DNA from: Pseudomonas citri
GTDB taxonomy: Bacteria > Pseudomonadota > Gammaproteobacteria > Pseudomonadales > Pseudomonadaceae
Length of the DNA stretch: 64,000 nt
Direction: 5' to 3'
Assembly (NCBI RefSeq): GCF_025336485.1
Contig: NZ_JAODAB010000015.1
Coordinates: forward strand, 1 to 64,000
The notes under the pieces were generated by a model, which saw only the letters and a program-made list of their open reading frames with translations, ran no database searches and was not told the DNA's origin. Positions 38,235 to 47,800 of the stretch are shown one piece after another (positions within the stretch are counted from its first letter, which is position 1; each line of letters opens with the position of its first letter). The translations under genes were made by a program, and so were the position numbers.

Positions 38235-38906
38235 GTGGAACTGAGACTGAGCCTTTTCGGCCTGACGCGCTCGCTCGAAGCGAGCCGCTTTGCCCGCTAC
38301 CGAACGGCCATGCTGGTGTTGGCCTGTGCGCCGCTGCTGATCGCGCTGGGCTTCTGGTGCCTGAGCCCGGCGGCGGTGCCGGACCTGGCCCATGGCAACC
38401 GCGCCAGCGACCGGGCTCTGGCCGATGGCTGGGCCAAGGGCGAGATGATCGTGTTGGTGCGCCATGTCGAACGCTGCGACCGCTCCAAGGCCACGTGCCT
38501 GAACGACCGCGAAGGCATCACCGATCGCGCCCGTGCCGTTGCGGTGAGCGTCGGCGCCCGGTTCGAGCAACTGGGCCTGGACAACGCCGACATCTACAAC
38601 AGTCCCTCGCTGCGCACGGCCCAGACCGCAGGGTACATGTTCAACAAGGTCAGCGCGGGCGACGACTGGTTGGCCAATTGCCGACATGACCTGCTGCGTA
38701 ACGCCTTGGCCCGCAAGGTGCCCGGCCGCAACCTGATCCTGGTCACCCACAGCGAATGCATGCAGGCCATGGAAACCGCGCTCCAACGGCCGACCTCGGC
38801 GTTTGGCTATGGCGCTTCGCTGTTCGTCTCCGCCGCCCAGCCCAAGACGCCTCGGTTGCTCGGTTTCATCGAAGCGTCCGACTGGCGCTCGGTTAAATTC
38901 CAGTAA
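38235..38906 (+). CDS. Membrane-anchored histidine phosphatase (Ais/PmrG-like)
   Basis: The protein is 223 residues from the GTG at 38235; an ATG at 38214 would add seven residues but has its G-rich stretch directly against the codon. A membrane segment (AMLVLACAPLLIALGFWCL) lies at about residues 25-43. The phosphatase domain has the RHV catalytic motif in IVLVRHVERCD near residue 76, DIYNSPSLRTAQTA near 122 and LVTHSECMQAM near 178. The arrangement resembles Ais/PmrG, an LPS core heptose phosphatase. The PAP2 phosphatase 24 bp downstream fits a joint role in envelope phosphate groups (inference). Confidence 0.85.
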   Translation: MELRLSLFGLTRSLEASRFARYRTAMLVLACAPLLIALGFWCLSPAAVPDLAHGNRASDRALADGWAKGEMIVLVRHVERCDRSKATCLNDREGITDRARAVAVSVGARFEQLGLDNADIYNSPSLRTAQTAGYMFNKVSAGDDWLANCRHDLLRNALARKVPGRNLILVTHSECMQAMETALQRPTSAFGYGASLFVSAAQPKTPRLLGFIEASDWRSVKFQ

Positions 38907-38930
38907 TTTTTTCCACGATTAGGATCGCCC

Positions 38931-39779
38931 ATGCTGACGTCTGCCCGCGCTCGTTTCTACGGGCTCAATCTCGGAATCCCTCTGCTCTGCGCCGCTGTCG
39001 TGTTCTTGCTCTTCGACATGACGCGCATCGACATCGCCATCAGCGATTTTTTCTATGACCCGGTACAACAGTTGTTCCCGTTGGAGCATGTGCGCCTGTT
39101 CGAGAAAATCACCCACAAATGGGCGCGGATCATTCCGAACTGGACCGGTGAGGCGGCGATCATCGGGGCGCTGTTGTCGTTTGCCTGGCCGATCCTTAAG
39201 CCGGAAAAACGCGCTGGAGTGCTTCGCCTGTTGGACAAGACCCGGCTGACCAAGCCACTGCGCTTTGCCTACAAGCACCGCCGCGATTTTCTCTATGTGG
39301 TCTTCGCCTTTTCCCTCAGCACCGGCGTCATCCATTACCTCAAGGGCCACACCAGCGTGTATTGCCCGGTGGAAACCACCCAGTACGCCGGCAAGATCGA
39401 ACACAAGGAGTGGTACCAGAATTTCAACCTGCTGAAAGTCGCCGGTGACGGACGCTGCTGGCCTGGTGGCCACGCTTCTGGTGGCTTCACGATGCTGGCG
39501 CTGTACTTCGTCGCTCGCCGCTATCGTTGGCGCCATTCCAAAACCGTGATGTACGGGGCGCTGGCCTTGGGGTTCGTCTACGGCACGACGCGGGTCTTGC
39601 AGGGGTGGCACTACATGTCCCACACGTTCTGGGCGGGGATTTTCGTCTGGCTGACGTGTTGGCTGACGGCCCTGGCGTTTTATGGCAGGGAGGCGTTGCA
39701 GCAACCGGTCTTGCAGGCCAGGTCCGTGACGGTGGCGCCTGGCGCGGTTGCGTTGGGCGGTGTGCAATCGTCGACATGA
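38931..39779 (+). CDS. PAP2-family lipid phosphatase
   Basis: This 282-residue membrane protein has about five or six hydrophobic segments, the first at residues 12-30. The PAP2 motifs are CWPGGHASGGFTML near residue 180 (family form PSGH) and TTRVLQGWHYMSHTFWAG near 220 (family form SRxxxxxHxxxD). In the last motif the usual aspartate position is a histidine, as in a subset of PAP2 proteins. Likely substrates are polyprenyl or lipid A phosphates. AGGA precedes the ATG. It probably shares an operon with the histidine phosphatase. Confidence 0.88.
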   Translation: MLTSARARFYGLNLGIPLLCAAVVFLLFDMTRIDIAISDFFYDPVQQLFPLEHVRLFEKITHKWARIIPNWTGEAAIIGALLSFAWPILKPEKRAGVLRLLDKTRLTKPLRFAYKHRRDFLYVVFAFSLSTGVIHYLKGHTSVYCPVETTQYAGKIEHKEWYQNFNLLKVAGDGRCWPGGHASGGFTMLALYFVARRYRWRHSKTVMYGALALGFVYGTTRVLQGWHYMSHTFWAGIFVWLTCWLTALAFYGREALQQPVLQARSVTVAPGAVALGGVQSST

Positions 39780-39788
39780 ATGCCAGGC

Positions 39789-39816
39789 AAAAAAAAGCCC
39801 GCGAACAAAGCGGGCT
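39789..39816 (-). terminator. Terminator oriented for leftward transcription
   Basis: A 7-bp perfect stem (AGCCCGC 39796-39802 with GCGGGCT 39810-39816) has its run of eight T on the minus strand (A run at 39789-39796). After the plus-strand stem only TAAAACC follows. It lies directly after the PAP2 gene, yet reads as a terminator of the opposite strand. Confidence 0.65.
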
Positions 39817-40137
39817 AAAACCTTAGTTTCTTGAATGAGCGGGGCCACTGTACCGAATCCGCTGGGAAGGTGGCGTGAAGAAAAGTTCATGAGGCTCCAT
39901 CCGCTCCGTGATGGGCGAAGAGCCGAAGGCAAACGGGCGTTTCCCACAGCAATTGCGACGAATCCTGTGAGATGCGTCTCTTTTTTACGAAGATATTTTC
40001 CTCCCTTGTGAACCGAAAGCGATAACCCGGGTCTGGTGTGCGCAGTTTTTTGCGTATCCGTGCATGGCGGGATCAGCCAGGCATCCGGTTTTGAGCCGCC
40101 ATAGGCGGGCTGTCGTATTGATATCGAGGGATCGAAC
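39817..40137. other. Intergenic region before cdiB
   Basis: No gene is supported in these 321 bp. The long antisense frame that crosses it is a shadow of the PAP2 gene. The region should hold the cdiBA promoter, but no pair of hexamers is convincing. A weak 4-bp hairpin with six T (around 39970-39986) and the minus-oriented terminator to the left are the only structures noted. Confidence 0.5.
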
Positions 40138-41844
40138 ATGTCCGTATTCGCCTTAGGGACGAGGCTGGTCGCTGCGTCGCTGTGTTTTCTCGCGATGAAC
40201 ATTGCTGTCGCTGCGCCGACCCCAGGCGATACGGACCTGATCCGTGAACGCCAGGACCGTTTGCTCGAAGAGCAGCGCAGGCGGCTGGAAGAACTCAAGG
40301 ACTTGCCTGGCAAAGAGGCGCGGCCGACTCAACCGACAGCCCCTGCCGATACCCGTTGTTTTCCGATCAAGACCATCGAACTCAAGGGCGCCGATGCCCT
40401 GTCCGAAGGCGAGCGTCAACGCCTGCTTGCGCCCTTCATCAACCGGTGCCTGGGCGTGCCGCAGCTCAACGAGCTGCTCAAGGTCATCACCGACCATTAC
40501 ATCGAGAAAGGCCTGGTCACCAGCCGTGCCTACCTGCCGCAACAGGACCTGTCCAGCGGTCACCTGCAAGTGCTGGTGGTCGAGGGCCGACTGGAGGGGC
40601 TGAAGGGCGCCGAGGGCAGCGGCCTCTCTGAGCGGGAACTGGCCATGAGCTTTCCCGGCAAGCCCGGCGAGCTGCTCAATCTGCGGGACATCGAGCAGAT
40701 GGTCGATCAACTGAACCGTTTGCCGTCCAATCAGGCCCAGATGGAATTGGCGCCAGGGCAGAACATCGGCGGCAGCCAGGTGCTGGTCAAGAATACCCCG
40801 CAAAAACCCTGGCGCGTGGGCCTGTCGCGGCACAACGACGGCCAGAAAAGTACCGGTGAACAACAATGGGGCAGCTCCCTGGATTGGGACAGCCCCCTGG
40901 GCCTGGCCGATCAACTGGCCCTGCGCGGCGGCCACGATGCCATCAGCGATCACCAGAAAACTTCGCGCAATGCCATGCTCTACTACAACCTGCCGTTCGG
41001 TTGGTGGAACGTCAGCTACACCTACAGCCAGAGCGAATACCGCGCCCTGGGCCAGGCCAACGGTTTCAACTTCAAGCAAAGCGGTGACAGCCAGAACCAC
41101 CAGGTGCGGGTCGAGCGGGTGATCCATCGCGACGCCGTGAGCAAAACCTCCCTCAATACCGGCCTGGCTTACCTGCGCACCAACAACTTCATCGAAGGCA
41201 GCAAGCTGTCCGGCAGTAGCAACCGCATCAGCGAAGCGCAGTTCGGTATCAACCATGGCCGACGGGTCGGCAATGCCTTCGTCAACCTCGACCTGGGCGC
41301 GCAGAACGGCATCGGCGCGCTCGACGCCCAGGGCGATCATGACCCGCGCCCCGGCGTGCCGGACGCGCGCTACCGCAAATACACCGCGACCCTCAGCTAC
41401 CTGCAACCGTTCCAGTTGTGGGGCGAGTCCTTCAGTTTCAGCAGCCTGATGACCGGCCAGCGTAGCGAGGATGTGCTGTTCAGTCCCCAGCGCATGAGCC
41501 TGGGCGGGCTGTCGTCGGTGCGCGGTTACAAGGACCAGACGCTGGCCGGCGACAGCGGCGGTTACTGGCGCAACGACTTGCGCTGGAGTCGCCCGGTGAC
41601 GCTGCAATGGCTGCGCCCGGTGTTCGCCGAATACGGCACCAGCCTGGGCTATGACCAGGGCGTGATTCGCGGCGACCGCTACAACGGTGACGAGCACGGG
41701 CGCATGTCGAGCAACTCGCTGGAGCTGTTCGCCCGCGGTGAACACCTGAGTGCCAGCGTCACGTTTGCCCATTCCCTGGAACGCCCGGATGCCATGACCG
41801 AACGCGAAGCGCCGATCTACTTCCGCGTAGACGCCTTTTTCTGA
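40138..41844 (+). CDS. cdiB: Two-partner secretion transporter CdiB (ShlB/FhaC/HecB family)
   Basis: The 568-residue outer-membrane TpsB protein has a signal peptide at residues 1-25 (cleavage near AVAAP). A periplasmic helix rich in R/E follows (LIRERQDRLLEEQRRRLEEL). The POTRA domains begin at about residue 72 (CFPIKTIELKGADALS), and a 16-strand beta barrel covers the C-terminal half. The barrel plug/lid motif VRGYKDQTLAGDSGGYWRNDLRW at about 460-482 is the TpsB hallmark. It exports the adjacent CdiA across the outer membrane. It ends with a terminal phenylalanine, as outer-membrane barrels do, and is 39 bp upstream of cdiA. Confidence 0.94.
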   Translation: MSVFALGTRLVAASLCFLAMNIAVAAPTPGDTDLIRERQDRLLEEQRRRLEELKDLPGKEARPTQPTAPADTRCFPIKTIELKGADALSEGERQRLLAPFINRCLGVPQLNELLKVITDHYIEKGLVTSRAYLPQQDLSSGHLQVLVVEGRLEGLKGAEGSGLSERELAMSFPGKPGELLNLRDIEQMVDQLNRLPSNQAQMELAPGQNIGGSQVLVKNTPQKPWRVGLSRHNDGQKSTGEQQWGSSLDWDSPLGLADQLALRGGHDAISDHQKTSRNAMLYYNLPFGWWNVSYTYSQSEYRALGQANGFNFKQSGDSQNHQVRVERVIHRDAVSKTSLNTGLAYLRTNNFIEGSKLSGSSNRISEAQFGINHGRRVGNAFVNLDLGAQNGIGALDAQGDHDPRPGVPDARYRKYTATLSYLQPFQLWGESFSFSSLMTGQRSEDVLFSPQRMSLGGLSSVRGYKDQTLAGDSGGYWRNDLRWSRPVTLQWLRPVFAEYGTSLGYDQGVIRGDRYNGDEHGRMSSNSLELFARGEHLSASVTFAHSLERPDAMTEREAPIYFRVDAFF

Positions 41845-41883
41845 TTCCGACTTCTTTAATTTCTGCTGCAACGAGACTTGAAC

Positions 41884-44800
41884 ATGGACGATCGTCAATA
41901 CGCCTTGTTGGCCCGCCAGCCTTCTGCTGTCCTGAAAACCCGCGAGCGGTTCTGGGGCATGCCCAAGCGCGGCCTGGCGTTCCTGTTGGCCAACGTCATG
42001 TTCTGGCAACCGATGTGGGCCCAGGCCGACGGCATCGTGGTCAGCAAGCCGGGCACCAGCCTCGGCCAGGCGGGCAATGGCGTACCGGTCGTCAACATCG
42101 CCAAGCCCAACGGCAGCGGCCTGTCCCACAACCAGTTCAAGGACTACAACGTCGGCAGCAACGGCGTGATCCTCAACAACGCCACCAACGCGGCCCAGTC
42201 CACGCAACTGGGCGGGATCATCCTCGGCAACCCGAACCTTCAGGGCACGGCCGCTACCACCATCCTCAACGAAGTCAACGGCGGCAACCCCAGCCAGTTG
42301 CGCGGCTATACCGAAGTGGCCGGGCAGTCGGCCCATGTCATCGTCGCCAACCCCTACGGCATTACCTGTAATGGTTGTGGTTTCATCAACACCCCGAAAG
42401 CGACCCTGACCACCGGCAAGCCGGTCGTCGAAAACGGTCAGCTCAAGCGCTATCAGGTCGACCAGGGCAGCGTCACCGTCGAAGGCGCGGGCCTGAACGC
42501 CAACAACGTCGACCGCTTCGAAATCATCACCCGCAGCGCCAGGATCAACGCCGAGATCCAGGCCAAGAACCTGACCATCGTCGCCGGCCGCAACGACGTC
42601 GACGCCAACACCCTCAACGCCACCGCCCGCGCCGACGACGGCAGTGCCAAGCCGCAACTGGCCATCGATTCCTCGGCGTTGGGCGGCATGTACGCCGGCG
42701 CGATCAAGCTGGTGGGGACCGAGGCTGGGGTCGGGGTGAAGCTGGATGGCAAGATGGTTGCCAGTGGTGGGGATATTCAGCTTGATGCGAATGGGCATTT
42801 GAGTTTGGCGCAGGCTGCTGCGGCGGGTGCGATCGGTATCAAGGCAGAGAGCCTGGACGCCCAAGAAACCATTTATGCCGGCAGCCATGTCCAAGCGACG
42901 ACCCGGGGGACACTCAACAATCAGCGCGCCATCGCTGCGCGCGACAGTGTCACGCTGACGACCGACGGCCAGCTCCGCAATCTTGGCATCATCGAAGCGG
43001 GTGTTAACGCTGATAGCACCCGCAACCAGATTGGCGACGTCGTGCTGACAGCGGCGAATATCGACAATCGCGGGCAGAGCGTGATCGCCAGTCGCGAGCT
43101 GAAGGCCACCGCAACGCAGACTCTCGACAATCGCGGCGGCACTTTTTCCGCAGGGAAAACCCTGACACTCGACAGCAAAGATCTCGACAACCGTGCCGGC
43201 ACATTGGTTAGCCAAGGAAAAATCCAAGCACGGGCCGCTGGAACGCTGGATAACCGTGACAAAGGGGGCATCGTCAGCGACGGCGAGCAAACCTTGGTAG
43301 CTGGGACACTAAAAAACCGCACAGGCGTTATCAGCAGCCAGAACACCCTCAAACTCGAAGCGAAAGCGCTGGATAACAGCGCCGGTAAAATTGCTTCCGG
43401 CACCGCGCTGACGCTTGAGGGGGGCGACGTTGAAAATAGCGGGGGCCAGATCACCAGCCAGGGTGATCTCGTTGCCACGCTGAAAAGCTTCAGCCAGCAG
43501 GACGGCAAGTTGATCAGCCAGGGGAAGCTAACCCTGACCGCAGACCGCATCAACAACAGTGACGATGGCTATATCGCCTCGGTCAAGGCCATGAGCCTGA
43601 CCGCTCACCAACAGTTGCTCAATAACGACAAGGCAATCATCAGCACCGAGCAGGGGCTGACGATCCGCGGCGGTGGTCTCGATAACTCCAGCGGTAGCCT
43701 GCTCAGCCAAGGTGACCTGAAGGTCGATATCACAGGTGATTTCGTCAATCAGGATGGCAGCGCGATTACCCAGGCCGGGAACGTGGACGTTGAGGCGAGC
43801 AGTCTCGATAACCGTGGCGGTGTGCTTGCCAGTGTCGGCGGCTGGCTGAAAGTCACCCTGGATAAGGTGCTGGATAATGGCGAGTCGCTCAACTCTGCCG
43901 ACGAGGCCGGGTTGATCCAGGCGCAATCCGTCAACCTCGATGCCAAGCAAGCGATCGTCAACAATGGCGGGGAGGTCTCGGCCTTGTCCGGTGCCGTTGA
44001 GCTCTCCACCGTCACGCTCGAAAACCGCAACGGTACCGTGCTTGCCAAACAGGCACTGACGATAAGCGCGCAGGACTTGGACAATAGTGACGGACGCGCC
44101 GCGGCAAACACCATTGACTTTGGTTTGACCGGTGCACTGAACAACCAGCGCGGTCTGGTGGAGGGCTCCAATGGCCTGCTGATCCGTGCTGCGTCAGTTG
44201 ATAACCAGGGCGGTAAGTTGCGCTCGGTGGGCAAGCTGGGGACCGCGACGCTAACGGTTGACCAATTGCTGGACAACCAGGGCGGCGTCATTGAAGCGGC
44301 CACCCAAGACCTGTCCCTGCAGATGGCAGGCTTCAAGAATAGCGGCGGCGATGTTCGTCATGTGGGCGCCGGTACTTTAGGTGTGGATCTCGCCAGGTTC
44401 AGCAACATCGGCGGCAGTTTGACGACGTCGGGCACTCTGACCGTCGACGCGGCGCGTTGGGACAACAGCTCGGATATCCAGGCGAACGTCCTGAACCTGA
44501 AGGTGGGCCAGCTCAATCAGAGCAGCACCGGTAAGTTGATCGCGGTGCAAAGCCTATTGGCCACTGGCGGTACTTGGAACAACGCCGGCACCATCAGCAG
44601 CGACGCTGATTTGGATCTGAAGCTGACCGGTGCTTATGTCGGTACCGAAAACAGCAGCGTCAGCGGGGTCGGCCAGTTCGATTTAAGCGCCGCCAGTATC
44701 GATCTTTCGAGCGGCTCGCGCCTGGCTGGAGGGGGTGTCACCACCGTCACTAGCCAGGGTGCGCTGAACAATGCGGGGCGGATCACGGGCGGTGGTAAGT

Positions 44801-47800
44801 TCGCCCTGTCCGCCACGAGCCTGACCAATACAGGCACGCTGGGTGGCGCCGACACCGTCGAGCTGGTTGCCAATGACGCACGTAACGACCGCGGTCTGAT
44901 CTTCAGTGGCGCGGACATGGCGCTACGTTTCAACAATTTCACTAACGAGCGGGCAGACGTCTACAGCCTGGGAACGCTGAACGTCATGGCGCGAGACGGC
45001 ATCGCCCGTAGCACACTGTTGGAGAATATCTCCGGCACCCTTGAGTCGGTAAAGGACATGTCGCTGCGCAGCAGCGTCCTGATCAACCGCAAGAGCGTCT
45101 TTACCACTGGCGACGAGCTGGTATCGGGCTCCATCAGCGTCAAATGCTATGACTGCAGTGGCGATCATCACAACGTCGACTATGTGGCGAAGGAGACCTA
45201 CCAGAGCGTAGTGCTTGAAGACTCAGCCAGTGCCACCCTGATGAGCGGGGCGAAGCTGACCATTGATGGCTCTAGGGTGACCAACCAATACAGCGTGATG
45301 GCCTCGGCTGCCGATCTGGCGATCACGGCAGACAACTTCGCCAACGTGGGTGCCGCTTCCGGCACCAGTGTTAGAACGCGGACATGGAACACTGGCCGGG
45401 TCACCGATGGAACCGACGAGCGTTTCCGTGCCCGCTACATCGTCCCCTACAACGCCCAGGCCAACCCGAAAGATGTGCCCGTAGGTGCACTCAATTCTTT
45501 CCGTCAGGTGGTCGACATCACAACCGTCACGCCAGGGCAGTCGCTGGCGCCGGCGGTCGTCCAATCGGGGGGCAACATCAGCATCCAGGCTACGCAGCGC
45601 CTGGAGAACAGTAGTGTCGCGCAGTTCCAGGCACCACTGGCGGGCGCAGCCAAGTCAGCGGCGACCGGTGTGGCCAGCGTCGCACAGCCAGCGGTCGTGG
45701 TGCTCAACCCGCAGTTGCCGCCGGACTTGGCCCAACAACAGATCAACCCGACCACCATGCCTGGGTTCAGCTTGCCGACCGGCGAAAATGGTCTGTTCCG
45801 TGTCGTCGACAGCGCCGCTGCGGCGCAAGACAGCCATGACCAGAGCCGGGCCACTGTTCAAGGTTCGGATGCCAGCCGGGTCATCACCGGCCCCAAATAC
45901 CTGATTGAAACCAACCCCGCGCTGACCGACCTCAGGCAGTTCATGAGCTCGGACTACCTGCTGGATAACCTGGGTTATGACCCAGACACCAGTTGGAAGC
46001 GCCTGGGTGATGGTTTGTACGAACAACGCCTGATTCAACAGGCGGTGCTGGCCCGCACCGGACAGCGTTTCATTGCCGGACAGACCAGTGATGAAGGTAT
46101 GTTCAAGTACCTGATGAACAACGCCATCGCCAGTAAGGATGCGTTGAACCTGGCTGTTGGCGTGACCCTGACTTCGCAGCAAGTTGCCGCACTGACCCAT
46201 GACATCGTCTGGATGGAAGACCAGGTCGTCAACGGCCAACATGTCCTGGTGCCGGTGCTCTACCTGGCACAGGTCAACAACCGGCTGATGGCCGATGGCG
46301 CGTTGATCCAGGGCAAGAACCTCACCCTGATCACGGGTGCCGACCTGAAGAACGCCGGCACCCTGCGCGCGAGTGAAAACCTCTCGGCGGCGGCAGGAAA
46401 CAATCTGGTCAACACACGCCTCGCCGAAGCTGGCGAGCGGCTCAAGCTGGTGGCTGGCAAAGACCTGGTCAACATACAGGGCGGCATCCTCAAGGGTAAG
46501 GACGTCGAACTGTCGACCTTGACGGGCGATATCCGCAATGACCGGACCATCAGCATCATCGACAACAACGGCGAGGGTTTCAGTGCGAAAACCTCCGTTG
46601 TCGACAATGCCGCACGCATCGAGGCCGGCAACAACCTCACCGTAAAGGCAGCGGGTGATCTGCTGAATGTGGGCGGTGCGATCACGGCAGGCAACAACGC
46701 GGACCTGAGTGCGGGCAAAGACATCGTCATCTCCGCCGCTCGCGAAGAGAACGGCTCGATGCGCAAGGACAAGCGCCACTTCTGGGAACAGAGCCAGACC
46801 GTTCAGCACGCCAGTGAGGTCAAGGTGGGCGGCGATCTGAACGTCACCGCCGAGAACAATCTGAGCGTCGTCGCCAGCCATCTCCAAGCCAAAGGCGATA
46901 TCAACCTGAGTGGCAAAGATGTTGCCCTGATTTCGGCCGCGAACGAGGACTCCAGCGAGTACCGCTACAAACGCAGCGGCAAAAAGATCAACAAGGAAGA
47001 GGAGCATGTCCAGCAGCAGGCGACCACCCTCGATGCTGGAGGGGATGTAAGGGTTTCTGCGCGCAATGACTTGCTGATGGTCGCGAGCAAGATTGCCGCG
47101 GGTAACGAGGCCTACCTGGTGGCGGGTAAGCAGTTGAGTCTGCTGGCTGAGCAGAATCGGGACTATTCGCTGTATGACATGAAGAAAAAGGGAAGTTGGG
47201 GCAGCAACGCCGCACGGCGAGATGAGGTCACCCAACTCACTCATATCGGAAGTGAGATCAGCACCGGGGGCAACTTGATGTTGGTCAGCGGTGGTGATCA
47301 GACCTATCAAGTGGCGAAGTTACAAAGCGGAAACGACCTGATCATCGACAGCGGTGGGCGCATCACGTTCGAAGGGGTCAAGGATTTCCACGACGAGAGC
47401 CACACCAAGAGTAAAGGTGACCTGGCCTGGTACAAGATGAAAGGCGAGGGGCGGACCGATGAAACCTTGCGCCAGAGTGCTCTGGTTGCCCAAGGAAAGT
47501 TGGTTATCAAGGCCGTCGATGGTCTGCGTATCGATGTCAAACAAGTCGATCAGCAGAGCGTCAGCCAGACCATCGATGCGATGGTGAAGGCTGAGCCGGA
47601 GCTGGCCTGGATGAAAGAGGCCGAGGCGCGGGGCGACATCGACTGGCGCCAGGTGAAGGAAATCCACGACAGCTTCAAGTATGAAAACTCCGGTCTGGGT
47701 GCCGGAGCCAAAATCGCCATCGCGATTTTGATGTCGTTCGTCATGGGGCCGGCAGGTTTCGGATTGTCGGGCACCAACCTTGCGATCGCCACCACCCTGA

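Noticed and set aside
38919..40313. 464-codon minus-strand frame over the PAP2 gene and the gap before cdiB
   Set aside because: Most of it is the shadow of the PAP2 gene; the part in the gap has no ribosome site or family resemblance.
40153..43290. 1045-codon open frame on the minus strand across cdiB and the start of cdiA
   Set aside because: It covers two genes with clear family motifs on the other strand; its product is low-complexity (rich in V, A, G, Q) without known domains.
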